Shown here one piece after another: positions 40,164 through 51,420 of a stretch of 64,000 nt of DNA. The notes under the pieces were generated by a model, which saw nothing but the letters and a program-made list of their open reading frames with translations, made no database searches and was not told where the DNA came from. Location: positions 3,348,001 to 3,412,000 of the forward strand of contig CP085834.1 in NCBI GenBank assembly GCA_020809705.1, given 5' to 3'. Position 1 is the stretch's first letter. Every line of letters begins with the position of its first letter. This DNA comes from Calonectria ilicicola (taxonomy: Eukaryota > Ascomycota > Sordariomycetes > Hypocreales > Nectriaceae). The position numbers were made by a program, and so were the translations under genes.

Positions 40164-41840
40164 TCAATTAATTTTAGTTGACGGCTGAAAATTTATGTGA
40201 ACGTGCTTGAGTATACAAGCATCATTTGTAGAAAACGCCATCGGTGCCATTGCCACTGAGAGGTTTGACCCATCACCTGAATCATCATCCTTCTCTCCGA
40301 TGATTAGTTTCGAAACCAAATCAGTGATACTCGTCCAACCTTCATCGTCCATTTTTGGCCCAAATTGATGCCATGTCTTTCTGACTTTGTGAGACTGAAA
40401 GGAATCCGGCAAATGAAAATGGAACCACTCTGTTTGGAAATAGCATCCAATTGCGTTGTACAGTATGGCAAATGCAATCAACTCTTTTCGTCCGTTTTTG
40501 AGAGTAAACTCAACCACAGTCAGTCCACTAAGCCTCGAATTATCGGCTGGAGATTGCGTAGGGCATAACTCTAAAATGCTATTGTTTCGTGAAAACCTGT
40601 CAGGGGGGAAAGTCACAATGTCCACAAATTCTTCCCTTGGACTAAAAGACAGAATAAGCCCCGCTTGACAATCACTTTGCTGGCGGAGACCATCATGAGC
40701 TGGGGATCGTCCCCATTTTGTGGCTATCCCGGCCGGGACGAACACATCCTCAATTTTGTTGTTTTTGAGTTTGGTGATATCACAAAGAGGGATCGGGCAG
40801 TCTGGATAGCTTTGTCTCACAAACCGCCGGTTACTGAGATCCCCAAGCATCGGTAAGCCCACTTGGATACTCCCCTTTTCGGTTTGAATTGCAGCGCTAA
40901 GAACCCCAATCCAGGAGGCCCAACACTCGATCAGGGGCATCTTTATTGATAGCCCAGCATTGGTCAGAGAGTATGGTAACGGGCGTTGTCCGGCCCGTTG
41001 AGGTAAATAGCATGCTGCGTCCAAGAAGCCGTGTGGGCGAGGCAAAACCATGCTCCCATTCTGGTTCCCAGTCGCCCATGACCAACAAAAAATTGTGTGG
41101 TCATCGGAAACTTTGAAAAGCTCTTCTTGGAGTCGGATAAATGCCCTAGTTCCCTCGCCGTATAGAAGTGGCATGTAAATTCCAAACAGTCCCAGCATAC
41201 AATAAGCCATGTCTTCAATACGGGTCGTTTCACGTCGGGCAAGCCAAGACATTTTTTCGCTAATGGCAGTCTCATAGACCAGTTGATGGTGAGCTGAGGT
41301 CTCCTCTTCTTCGCTTTGAGATTGGAAGAAATGTTTGACGTCAATTCCTGTAGCCGTGGCAATTGAACGTGCAAGGGTGGCTTTGGTTCCAATACATGAC
41401 CAATCCGCTGCATAAAAAACAACGCGCCTGGGTGCTAGAAGTTCCTGAAGTGTCCAACCTCTGGTGAACCAGCGGCTGCGACAGAAGCTCGCGCGATACG
41501 AAAGTGGTTTGAAGGTTGGTACATCGGCGATATACGCATAGCAGACTTGCGAGCGGGCATACCATGCGAACATGGAATTGATGGCTTCGGTCAATTCGGC
41601 AGAGCTTGTCTTGTCGATGCAGGCAGTATCCACCCATATATAAGCGTAGCCATCGCGTTTCGCAAGTTCAGATGCTGCTTCAACTTTACTGAAGCCAGAT
41701 GTTTTCATCCGCTTTCCGGTAATCCATTGCTGGAATGTCACCTCCTCCGAACCCCATGTGTGCGATAGAATGGCATAATCGGGGATCCTAGCGTCATGAA
41801 ACTCTTCCAAGCAAAGAGTCGAGGTATTGATCAGTCTCAT
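40164..41840 (-). CDS. HET-domain (heterokaryon incompatibility-like) protein, 558 aa
   Basis: Single-exon gene. The ATG at 41840 was preferred because the HET domain starts there (MRLINTSTL, DYAILSHTWG); the frame continues open 41 codons further upstream. All three HET blocks are present: YAILSHTWGSEEV, YIWVDTACIDKTSSAELTEAINSMF and RGWTLQELLAPRRVVFY, then the usual GIYMPLLYGEG tail. The C-terminal ~300 residues carry no named domain. HET domains trigger cell death in incompatible fusions; many copies serve other roles and this one has no identified partner. Another self/non-self type gene (NACHT-WD40) lies 15 kb away but is not adjacent. Confidence 0.88.
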   Translation of the reverse strand: MRLINTSTLCLEEFHDARIPDYAILSHTWGSEEVTFQQWITGKRMKTSGFSKVEAASELAKRDGYAYIWVDTACIDKTSSAELTEAINSMFAWYARSQVCYAYIADVPTFKPLSYRASFCRSRWFTRGWTLQELLAPRRVVFYAADWSCIGTKATLARSIATATGIDVKHFFQSQSEEEETSAHHQLVYETAISEKMSWLARRETTRIEDMAYCMLGLFGIYMPLLYGEGTRAFIRLQEELFKVSDDHTIFCWSWATGNQNGSMVLPRPHGFLDAACYLPQRAGQRPLPYSLTNAGLSIKMPLIECWASWIGVLSAAIQTEKGSIQVGLPMLGDLSNRRFVRQSYPDCPIPLCDITKLKNNKIEDVFVPAGIATKWGRSPAHDGLRQQSDCQAGLILSFSPREEFVDIVTFPPDRFSRNNSILELCPTQSPADNSRLSGLTVVEFTLKNGRKELIAFAILYNAIGCYFQTEWFHFHLPDSFQSHKVRKTWHQFGPKMDDEGWTSITDLVSKLIIGEKDDDSGDGSNLSVAMAPMAFSTNDACILKHVHINFQPSTKIN

Positions 41841-42051
41841 TGCGATGTCCGAGGACAAATGTGGAGCACTTGAAAAGATCTCAATGAAGTGGGGTAAATA
41901 ATGATTGCTGACTAACATCAATGACGAGGAATTCACCCATTCACTATACTTGAAGATTTGCAATAACTGTTCCTATGTACACTTTTGTTCCACAATGGAA
42001 TAAGTTACTATCTTCCAATCATTTGTGCAGAGACCGAGTTGAGGATGCTGG

Positions 42052-43064
42052 TCAACCTTGGTAAATCCGACGCAATGTCGACACCAACTCTTCCTTTCCA
42101 TATACAGTATGATCATTGCCAACAAAATCACCAACCATGATACCACCGGGCAAGGCAGCGGTGGTCATTTCGACCAACCCAGCTACATGATCTTCAGGTA
42201 CGGATTGGGCGTAGAAGGTAGCCAGTTGATCAGCTGGGATGGCTGTAATCTCAACACTCTTCCCAGTGACCTCCTCAACGGCCGATTTGACATCTTCGGC
42301 GCTATAATTTTGTGGTCCGAAGAGATCAAAATAATACGGGCTGACTGGGAGCGGTCTGCCAGTTTGAACGAGCTTCTCGGCGCAGACTGAGCCCACATCC
42401 GGAATGCTAATCTGTAACCAGAAATTAATATTTGCGAAACTCACACGCATGGTATGAAAACTTGCCATGGGGATTCTGTGATGATTAGGAGTGATGGTGG
42501 AATAGATGACCGGAGGATCCTCCTTGATGGATTCAAAAACATGTGTCCAGTTCTCTTGGAAGTATCCCGGCTTCACAACAACTACCTCGGGGACTGAATC
42601 CTTCAAAATCTGATCAGACAAGTGGTTGAGTCTAAGAATTCCCTGGTGCATAGCGTTAGAGTGGTATCGGATGCGTAGCGCACGGAAGTGGAGCCTACAA
42701 TCTCGCGGTCGAACTGGGCACCCATAGAAGAAAGCAGAACCAGCCTCTTTACAGAGGCTTTTGCAAGAGCATATTTAATATGGTTTGCAGCCCTTGTAGC
42801 GTGTTCATCCAACCTGGACGCATCGCTAGGGGGAGGGGGGACGTATAGGACGGCATCTGAGCCAGTAAAGTCCAAACCTGCTCCGGTCGAGACATCGCCA
42901 ACTGATGGAGAGAATTTGGAGTTTTCCACGAACTCTGCTGGAGCTTTAGAGATGTTTCGATAAATGCCTTGCACGACGTGATTTGAACCGTCGCTTAGCA
43001 AAGAGCGAATTGTGGCTTCGCCAGCCTGGGTTGATGCGGGTACAACGGTAATTCGAAGAGACAT
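42052..43064 (-). CDS. NmrA-like NAD(P)-binding protein, 318 (or 307) aa
   Basis: Atypical SDR of the NmrA/isoflavone-reductase-like type, either a reductase or a redox-sensing regulator. Exon 1 is 43064-42699 and exon 2 begins at 42642 after a 56-nt phase-0 intron. The N-terminus has the Rossmann beta-alpha start (LRITVVPASTQAGEATIRSLL) and later VKRLVLLSSMGAQ and VVVVKPGYFQENW. The frame from 42642 to 42052 is open, but it contains a 33-nt in-frame segment (42412-42444) bounded by GTGAGT and TTACAG with an ATTAAT inside. If that is an intron the protein is 307 aa and SFHTMR joins ISIPDVG directly. The usual GxxGxxG is weak, so NAD(P) binding is uncertain. Substrate unknown. Confidence 0.78.
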
Positions 43065-43636
43065 TGTGCCTGAAGGGTTGGTGTTTGTCGACAATCTGTA
43101 AACGAATTTGAAGAAGTAGTTTAGTGACTGATGATGAGATGGAAGTGATTGAGTCGAGTTCCGGTATTGGATGCGGATTTCAACTCACTGACTGAACACT
43201 ACTTTATATACCTTCTTATAGACGGCTGTGGTAAGCCTAATGACGATGCGGCGAAACTGTGAGTCCATCGGCCGGCTGAATATTCAAACCCGATTTTGCA
43301 CTAGATTGTCAAAATTCGGCTCCCATAGTAGCCGGCTTGTGTTACGCCGCCCGGCCCCGCGGACTCCGTTGTTGGCTGGTGAGGTTGAGAAAATCCGCAG
43401 GGCCCACTCCGCTCCGCTCCGCCTGACGGGTGGCTAGTGACAGACATTGGGCCACGGAGATCGTGCAGATCGCTGGTTGTCATAACTCAATCTAATAAAG
43501 TAAAAACCTTCCTTTCGGTACACTTTGCAGTTTCAATTTCAATGACTGTTGGTTTTGCGATCGCATGACAGCGGTGGCAACAAGGAGGTCGAACTAAGTG
43601 TTACTATGCCCTTCGATTATTGCTACTTAAAAGTTT
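43065..43636. other. intergenic
   Basis: Divergent flank containing the NmrA-like promoter. No gene seen. Confidence 0.4.
43201..43210 (-). promoter_or_regulatory. TATA box of NmrA-like gene
   Basis: The minus strand reads TATATAAAGT about 140 nt upstream of the ATG at 43064. Confidence 0.4.
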
Positions 43637-46237
43637 TCATGTAGGCTTAAGGCGGTAGGCTTCATGCGTTTTCGCGCTCGGCATAAAATTCATAATGTGG
43701 CTCTCATCCAGCATTTGACCTTTATAAATCGCCAGCTGTTTCGCATTTTGAATCGCCTTTGAAATTTGTCTGCCCGTCAGATCGTATTTGCATAGCTTCA
43801 AAATGGACCTTTTTAAACCTTCAAGGTTCACTGATAGCTCCTTATTTCTGTTCTGCTCCACCAAGATCATATCGATTAAGCTCTTCCATAAATCGCGTCT
43901 TCCAGATTCTGACGATTCGAATAGGACCGATAGTCTAATATGCGACCTTAAAGCTTCATCAAGGGTTCCAACTGCAATATGTCAGCACGGAGCAAATTGG
44001 CTTCAATGGGATGACACATTGATATGGAATCCCAAGCCAGGACATACATCTATTTGATGTGAGAATCACAATGCCTTGATAAAGTTCTATGGACCGAAGA
44101 ACTGTCGCGACAATGGCGTTGCGGCCCATATCTGAAAGCGATCTGCCCTCCAAAAGGACGTCGCTTTCTTCAATCAACATGACTAAAGAAACACCAGGTC
44201 AATCACAGCCAATGGGTTGTGCAGATAATGAGGAAAGAACATACCTGCTCCCCAGAGACTTCCAAGATGGAAAGCAGACTCGAGACTCTTCTTGACTTTA
44301 TCCAAATCAATACCAATATCACCAATGGCCAATGAATATAGAGGCCGTTGCGCGATTTCGGATAAAGCTTCTGCTGCAAAGGTTTTACCGGTCCCAGGCG
44401 CACCAGTAAATAGGATTGCGACCCCAGTGCCTCTTGTTTCACTTGATTCAGTCAATTCCGCGTTTTCGGAATGAGTCGTAACCAAGCCTTGAAGCAAGTA
44501 TTTCTGCTCCACCGGGAGAACAAGATAGTGAAATGCGCGTTTGTTCCAATCTATTTCGCTCAAATTCTCGACCTCGAGCTCTCCTAGTCAAATGCTTAGC
44601 GAATAGAGGGTTCAAGGGATATTAAGAGGGACCAACGCCATTGTTTGTCATGGAATCCAAATCCAAACAAGGTAGCGGGCAGCATTACCAACAGACTTTC
44701 GAGTACGTCTGAATTGGAGTCTTCGATTTCTTTGGAAAGTCTTTCTCCTTTGGACTCATCATGTTCATCATCGTATTTCCATCCATACAGTTGACGGAAT
44801 GTTCCAGTATCAATCATGTAGCGCCCGGTCCACTTTTGTAAAGCGTCAGAAATATCTCCTTTGGTACCTAAACATACTTCTTACCGATTTATGCTGGGGC
44901 AAGGTTGATGGGGCAAGATAGCTGACAAAGTGCTGTTTTCGACACCTCCAAAACATCTGGCCGCGTGTCCTTAACTTTTCCTCCACTCCATTTCGATCAA
45001 ACCTTAAAGGGAAAATGGGAAGAGATTGGATGCTGATACTTTCATCTTCATCCCTATTTTTTGGCCATGGGATGATGACTCGCTTCTGAAATTTTGTAAA
45101 ATCGCCATCAAAGGTCCATTCGTCGCAATCCAGCATAATTGGATCTGACCCTGGCAAAGGGATATACTTTGACTGGATAGCAATTGAGTGGCCGTTCTTA
45201 GTTAATACAAGTAGCTCCTTTGGTCCGAAAAGCTTGTCAAAATGTTTTCGATTAACAAATCCTTGAGCAAATAGCTCTTTAGCTTCTCTGTATTCAGCTC
45301 CAAACTCGTCGCCTAGATAATCGAGGAGCAGGGACACGTGTCCTCGTCGGGTATTTGATATATAAGTAGAGAAATCTTTCAAATGGCCACGGAGATGATA
45401 AAAGTGAAGGTATGGGGCTATCATGCTGGGTTCTCGATCCCATCCTGATAGAGTCTGTCCATTTGGGGACCCCAAGGACTGTATCTCCTTCAACGCCGCT
45501 TTCATTTCGTGAGAGTTTACCACCATGTATTCCTTATCTGGAGATGCGAATTCAGCATTTTCAGCTAGGATTTGAACATCAGGGAAGGCTTGAGGTCGGA
45601 TGTCATAATACTTCTCACTTTCTCTCGTCAACTTCTGCAAGTGTTCTCGAAGGTCACTGTGATATTCTGTGCAGTTATAGCATCTATAAATTACGAAGCT
45701 TATATCAGGATCATTTTGTGCCTGTAACCGTTCCTTATGGGCCGTCATTCGGCCCCTAAGGAGGCTCGATATTAGGTCGCCTTGGAACAAGCGAGGTTCA
45801 TCGAGGTAGTAGGCGGTTTCTGGGTGTCGTGAGTGGGCTGGAGATGAGCCATCACAAAATACCTCATGGATAATAAGATAGCGTGGGTTTTTGGTGTCAG
45901 AGGTTGGTGTAGAAAGATTTTTCGAGTCCTTCCCTTGATTCCCAAAAATGTTAGTGGGGGCTCCAAAGAATCTCATTATTCTCCAAGGTTTAAAGCATTG
46001 AAAGTAGAATGAGGGCTCGGTTTACTTTTTGGTTCATACATATCAACTACTTCACGAGGTGGAAATGGATTCTTATTTGGCTTAATCGACAAACTTGAAG
46101 GAAGATCCGGCTAGCAACATCCTGACCAAATGGAGGGGAAGGGAAGCAGTCACGTTATCCGCCGAACTGGAATCCACAGTGGCGTTCGAGATTACGTAAT
46201 GCCGTCTTCTCAGGATGATGGGCGAGGCTCTCAACAT
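43637..46237 (-). CDS. DUF7025-type AAA+ ATPase, 749 aa, seven exons
   Basis: Exons 46237-46154, 46110-46026, 45960-44885, 44832-44637, 44583-44245, 44182-44048 and 43971-43637; six introns of 43-76 nt in phases 0, 1, 0, 1, 1, 1, all GT..AG. The first two exons rest only on open frame, matching phase and the NPFPPREVVDMYEP stretch typical of these proteins. Residues about 240-430 form the DUF7025 region; the AAA domain follows with Walker A GAPGTGKT. Walker B reads VMLIEESD instead of the family's LLDEAD, and the arginine-finger segment reads LRSHIRLS where relatives have QSRIHL. Both changes could lower or abolish ATP hydrolysis. Function of the family is unknown; no transmembrane segment seen. 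Confidence 0.8.
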
Positions 46238-46732
46238 CGAACTTCTACCAGTTTTTGACGTAGAAAATTCCAGTCAAACCATAGAGCATCAGTCCAATTT
46301 TCAATATTCAAGTTACATGCTTGTTAGACATCCACACGTTCCTGGTGCGGCTGGTCCCTCTTTCGGCTATCGGGATGTACCTGTACCTTGGCCCACTCTG
46401 TTGCGAACTCGTCACCTGATTGGTGCCCGGCTTAGTTCCGAAATCGATTTCTGGAGCATTGACGGAATGTCGGATACAGCCGAACAAGACACCAACACCA
46501 GAAATCACCGTTTAAAAAGCAAATGTGAAGACAAAAAGATCTTCAATTGGCGAAAGAGAAAAAAATTTGCTGCTTCCATGGTATTTTTTCTCTTCAATCG
46601 CGCTCTTATTTTCTCCCAATATTGTTGATCTCAATCTGCCCTCACAGTAATAAATTACGGCTGAGTGCTGGCCCACCACACATCCTTCCCCTAATTCACT
46701 CCCAAGCCGCAATCACCCTTCCTCCCAACAAA
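46238..46732. other. divergent promoter region
   Basis: Lies between the divergent AAA and thioesterase genes. A plus-strand frame across 46215-46628 overlaps the proposed first AAA exon and has no recognisable content. Confidence 0.4.
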
Positions 46733-47188
46733 ATGTCGAAAGAGTTAGATCACGTCCGGGAGGTTTGGGAGAAGGTCAAAGACATCAGTGCCATATACCG
46801 CCTCTTGCTACCAGATATCTACTTTATTGATGCATCGCCTGGCCGTATCCAGGCGCGATTGCTATTGACCTCGGATCACGTCAATTCTCGAAAATCGATT
46901 CACGGCGCAGTCTCTGCGGCTGTGGTTGACTGGGCGGGCGGCATGGCTATTGCCACGTATGGCTTTGAGAAAACTGGAGCGAGTGTGGATATTCACGTCT
47001 CGTACACATCAACAGCTACCATCGGAGAAGAATTGGACATTGTGGCGGTGGCAGATAAAGTTGGGAAGACGCTTGCCTTCACCAGCATAACAATTGCAAA
47101 GGTGGTGGATGGCCAGCCCGGACCCGTTGTTGCAACTGGGTCCCACACAAAATTCTTGCCAGCATCCGTTGAAAACCGAAAGCGATAA
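46733..47188 (+). CDS. hotdog-fold thioesterase (PaaI/ACOT13-like), 151 aa
   Basis: Intronless gene starting at ATG 46733 (ACAAAATGT context). The family core is clear: an N-terminal helix, then HGAVSAAVVDWAGGMAIATYG, the HGG/HGA-type active-site helix with a following Asp, and the strands VDIHVSYTSTATIGEELDIVA and LAFTSITIAKV. Length is right for a single hotdog subunit; these enzymes act as tetramers on acyl-CoA. No targeting peptide is obvious. Divergent from the AAA gene with about 500 nt between start codons. Substrate chain length not inferable. Confidence 0.88.
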   Translation: MSKELDHVREVWEKVKDISAIYRLLLPDIYFIDASPGRIQARLLLTSDHVNSRKSIHGAVSAAVVDWAGGMAIATYGFEKTGASVDIHVSYTSTATIGEELDIVAVADKVGKTLAFTSITIAKVVDGQPGPVVATGSHTKFLPASVENRKR

Positions 47189-47462
47189 GGACGGACGACT
47201 TGGAGGGAAGTCTATGGTTATCAGAGCCATCGTGGAATGGGAGCATGCTGTAAAATTATATTGTTAATGAGGAAGAATGGATAAAATGGGATCATTTGCT
47301 TGCGCTTAAGAAATAGTCACGGTAATTGATATTCATGGATTAATAACCTGGCTACATTATTTGCATTTCATTTCATTGACATTTCGTTATTTATGTACAG
47401 TTATTGCAACCATATATAGCTAATGGTGGAAGGTATTTTGATTGCCTCCATCAACAAAACTA
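47189..47462. other. convergent 3' spacer
   Basis: Short AT-rich region between the 3' ends of the thioesterase and nuclease genes. Confidence 0.4.
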
Positions 47463-48446
47463 TCAATGACGGTGGCTTCCACAGTTACCATCCAAAGCCA
47501 TTCTAGCGAGCTTAGCCTTGCTCAGCGGACGGGGAGGTGGCAGAATGTTATCATAAGTGACGGGGCTCCTCTTGTGCTTAGCCACAATGTTCTGCGAATA
47601 GACCATGTTGAGCCAGTTACCCAGGCGATATCCTGCCTTGGCGATCTGCAGCTCAACAGTCGAAATGACGCTGTTGTAGTAAGTGGGGTAAAGGTCACCG
47701 GTCTGAAGTGCGGCAACGCCGTTGGGCATCACGACTGAGCATACGAAGGCATTCGCATCAGAGGCCCAGCGTGTCGCAGTGGTGACAGCATTGTCAATAT
47801 CATCGCCAGCAATCCAAGAGGCCTTGAGGCTTGAGTAATCACCCGAGTTGATCTCTTTGGTGAGCGATGTAGCCCAAGAAAGGGCATCAGACAAACTGTC
47901 GCCACCGACGAGCTTCTCGGGAATATAAGTATCCCAGTCAGAGTGGAGGTTGTCGTTGGTGTAGCCATCAAAGGTGACCTTGATATCGTTGCCTCCAGTT
48001 TCAAGCGCCTCATCATGCAGAGGCTGTGTGATGTCACCGATGAAGTGCACCAGAAATTTAAGGGCTTCCTGGACATTGGCATTGCTCAGACGGCCGTCGC
48101 CCACACGCTGGGTGTAGTTGGCAATGGCGGACACGGAGCATCCAGAGCTGCCGCAGTCACGGTTGTAGTCGACATTACATGATGTCGGAGGGCTGTCCTC
48201 GGCATCAATATAATGGAAAGGCGCAGAATACTTTCCGGCCGCTGTTGTGCGATAAGTGTCGGCCCACGAGGCAATGTTGGCCAGGTAGGACGTCGACGTG
48301 TCGCCCAAAACTCCCTGCGCCCACGTCTTGACATCGGACGTGACATAGTTTTGCGCAATATAGGCAACTGTGGCATGGCCAAGTGTGCCCCAGGCTTGAG
48401 CACCCTGGAGAGTGGCCAGCGAAACTAGTAATGCCTTGGAAACCAT
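47463..48446 (-). CDS. secreted S1/P1-type nuclease, 327 aa
   Basis: Intronless gene starting at ATG 48446. The signal peptide MVSKALLVSLATLQGAQA is cut before WG, leaving Trp as residue 1 of the mature protein, which is a zinc ligand in S1/P1 nucleases. Further zinc ligands are in WGTLGH, FHYID, FLVHFIGDITQPLHDE and NLHSDWD. Four or more cysteines match the family's disulphides (CNVDYNRDCGSSGC). The enzyme cleaves single-stranded DNA and RNA and removes 3' phosphates, probably for nutrient scavenging outside the cell. A ~40-residue C-terminal tail after the catalytic core contains a basic KHKR and is Pro/Leu-rich; it could be processed. Confidence 0.92.
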   Translation of the reverse strand: MVSKALLVSLATLQGAQAWGTLGHATVAYIAQNYVTSDVKTWAQGVLGDTSTSYLANIASWADTYRTTAAGKYSAPFHYIDAEDSPPTSCNVDYNRDCGSSGCSVSAIANYTQRVGDGRLSNANVQEALKFLVHFIGDITQPLHDEALETGGNDIKVTFDGYTNDNLHSDWDTYIPEKLVGGDSLSDALSWATSLTKEINSGDYSSLKASWIAGDDIDNAVTTATRWASDANAFVCSVVMPNGVAALQTGDLYPTYYNSVISTVELQIAKAGYRLGNWLNMVYSQNIVAKHKRSPVTYDNILPPPRPLSKAKLARMALDGNCGSHRH

Positions 48447-50129
48447 GATGATTGGCACAAAAAGCGATGTAAATGTTGGTGGTGCGGGCCGATCCAAGAT
48501 CAAGATCTATCCGAATCGATGGTGATGGTCTTGGCAACAGTCTTGGCGACAGTCTTGGCCCAGGCCTCGGTTTAAGTAGTTTGCATGCATCCTCCTCGTA
48601 TTAGCAGTCAAATCAAGTGTCAAGCCGCGGTTTGAGAGAGATGATGGCAGCATCACCATGTTGATCTGGAACTCCTGCTCTTTACGGCCATTCGCCGATA
48701 CGCGGATTCAGCTCTGCGATAACACGGGCCCTGATTCTGCAAGTGATTGGCCGCTGGCGATTTTAGTCAGACATGGCCTCGGCAATAGCGTGCCGGTGCA
48801 GGGGTGTTAAGGCGGCGGTCTCCAAGCCGACTCGCGGAACAAAACAGCTAAAAAACAAGCATGTCCCCATAATTTCATCGGGACCTGGGCGCTTAGACTC
48901 TGGGGGACACAAAAAGCCCCGGATCGGTCACCAACTTAGGAAGCTGGAGATGCTAGTCTGGCACACTCAGCCAGAGATAGAGACCGAAAGATGCATAACG
49001 AGAGTTGCTATTAGTTTTCTGCCACTGGTCTTTTCTTGAGATGCCATTGGTTCAGGAATACGAGCAAATAAAACAATGCCGATCAGTGCAAGATTAAATC
49101 ACAGAACCTGATAGTAAACGAAATAGAAGCAGCAACTTACGGCTTAGTGTTTTTTGGGAGGTCTTGTTCAAAAAAAAAAAAAGAAAAAAAAAAAATTTGT
49201 GAGTGCGATCGGAATCTCTCTAAGAAGCTCCACAACCGCAAATATGATGCTGAAACGACTCTACCTGGTCTTCAAGGCTTTCCTGACTAAAAAAAAATAA
49301 TATCTTTAATTTTCCATTAAGTACAGTCGTTTTTAGATCGGCAATTTAATCCTCTGCTATTTTTCACATGTGAGAGGTGGGTACAAGTTGAGACTGGCCA
49401 AATCCATAAATAAGAACATACATTCCGAGGGTGTTGTAACTTCCCCATGTGATTCCGGCACGGATATTCGGCAAGCTCCATGTGTGTGTCTCCAAACTAG
49501 AATCACCGTAGGTAAAAGATAAGAGAAATTTTTGATTGATACAAGCTAAGGTTGCCCGCAATAGCCCGTTTATCGTTGTGATTCAACTAATCGTAGGGTA
49601 GGTAGGGATTGTCTGTGCGTGTGGGCCCACACCGTCAAAGGAAGCATAACATCAAATTTTAGCGAATTTGGCCAGCTTCACAGCTCCACTTCCCAGAATA
49701 CCTGGCTCAGAGAATAAAAATATTGTAACAAATTAGGATTAAAGTTGCGATTTTCCCAACATCGATCGTCCAAAAAAAAAAACAACAAGCACATTCTTTT
49801 CCTTGCCAGAACTTAAAAGACTTTGGCAAATATCAGCTATTCGTAGTATAAATAAGGGGGTGGTTTATTTTGGCGGTACTAAACGGTGTTCTTCAGAAGT
49901 CCAAGAAGCATTGTACATCTCATTCGAAAAGTTTTACGACGCTTTTCTCATCTACACAAACTGGAGGAATGAAGGTAACTAAACTACGAATATGACATCT
50001 CACGCAACAGTCCCACACTGGAGAGAAATATAATTCAATCAGCATTTGATATTTTTGATTTGCTAAGATTATTCTAATCCCACCGAATAGTGAAGTGACA
50101 AGCATGGTCCCACTGTTTAGGTAAGATCT

Positions 50130-50480
50130 CACAAGATGTCCAACCAACCATTAGCCAACGTCCAACGGAGATTGCGGTTGCGCCTTTGCGACCATCCATT
50201 GTTCCCTGATATCTTGAACAGAAACAGAGGTGTCATCTTCGTGAAGAATATTCCTTATGGGTCATTACGAGCCTCGGAGCGTGGGAAAGGAGCTTCCAAG
50301 TACAACGCGTCGTTTTGTCACTCTCTATGCGCCCGACGGAGAATTAGGCTTCACAACAAAAATGCAGACGATGTTTAAAGTGAACACTCTAGCGGGTGAG
50401 GGGTCGTCAACGGGTTCTTGAGGCTCATTGCTGACTCTAGTATCTTCAGTAGCAGCACCTTGAGATGGAGCAACACTCAT
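50130..50480 (-). pseudogene. possible decayed gene fragment
   Basis: The minus strand begins MSVAPSQGAATED at 50480, runs 45 codons through a hydrophobic VFTLNIVCIFVV strand to a stop, then shows coding-looking pieces in other frames (RRVVLGSSFPTL, EDDTSVSVQDIREQW). Frame changes without good splice sites suggest a relic. Family not recognised with confidence. Confidence 0.25.
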
Positions 50481-51209
50481 GATCGATGGTAGATTCAGTG
50501 CTCAGCAAAAGAATTAACTTCAGAATATCCAAAGGTGATACGATTTCGGAACAAAGGATGCGATTCTCCCGCTTGTAGTAAAAGAGACATCAAGTCTACG
50601 AGGTGTTACTGGTAAAGAGAGCAAAGCTTCTGGCCGGGCCCTACTGTGGAGAAGATCTCTTACTGAGGAGTACTAAGATCCCCAAATTGTCGCCGAAGCA
50701 GGCGTTAGATCTAGACTCAGGCGAAACAATAAAAGAGCTGAATCACACAATGGGATCGCTCTCGAGCTGAGACATGCAGGCCACACGACAACATAGTTCG
50801 GCAAGGATAAGGAGACTATTTTTCAATAGCTCTAGTTCTATTGTTGGCGGTCGTCAGCTACGAGACTGGAACGGGATAGATTGTGAGTATCGAGTGGATC
50901 CGGGTGGCAATTCAGATAGCTCATGTTTCAGAATTGGTATTTTCAGCTCGCCCATGTCACCCGTGGCTGCGCTAAGACAAGGGTCACGGAATCCAAATAA
51001 GCACTGCCTGCCGGAATGCAACGGTGTGCTGTCCTTGCGTAGAACTATTATTTTCCGTTAGTAAAGAAACTCACAGAAAACCTTTGACCAAAGCTTCAGG
51101 TTTACCAACGTCTGCAAATGTCCGGATAAATCCGACAAGACCCTACTCCAACGTCACCCGCCATCATTCCAGTTATAATTTTGAGTATAACTTCTGACGA
51201 GCATCCAAG

Positions 51210-51420
51210 ATGCCTGGAATCGTTCTTGTACCGTACGATAACTCCATGCGAATGGGGCAAGGATACAACTCCTTCCTGCACAAGCGTGGTGCACTCAATG
51301 CCATGACCTTCAACACAGAAGAGGTTGAAGCTACAGAGCTAAATGGCCTGTAATCTGTGCTGTGTCTCAGGTTGCCAACTACTCGTCGACGCTTGTGGAC
51401 AAGATTTCCAAGGTGCTATT
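51210..51420 (+). pseudogene. possible decayed gene fragment
   Basis: A 47-codon frame from ATG 51210 (MPGIVLVPYDNSMRMGQGYNSF) stops at 51351-51353. A further coding-looking piece follows a CTCAG acceptor-like site (VANYSSTLVDKISKVL) and soon hits a stop. I have only a weak impression of a fungal MACPF-like or related secreted-family N-terminus and do not assert it. Downstream to about 51900 there are only short broken frames. Confidence 0.28.

Noticed and set aside
46215..46628. 137-codon plus-strand frame upstream of the thioesterase
   Set aside because: Overlaps the proposed first AAA exon, no domain, and the downstream thioesterase is complete without it.
48529..48560. three copies of a 12-nt motif
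   Set aside because: Too short and imperfect to be a functional repeat array; not CRISPR-like.
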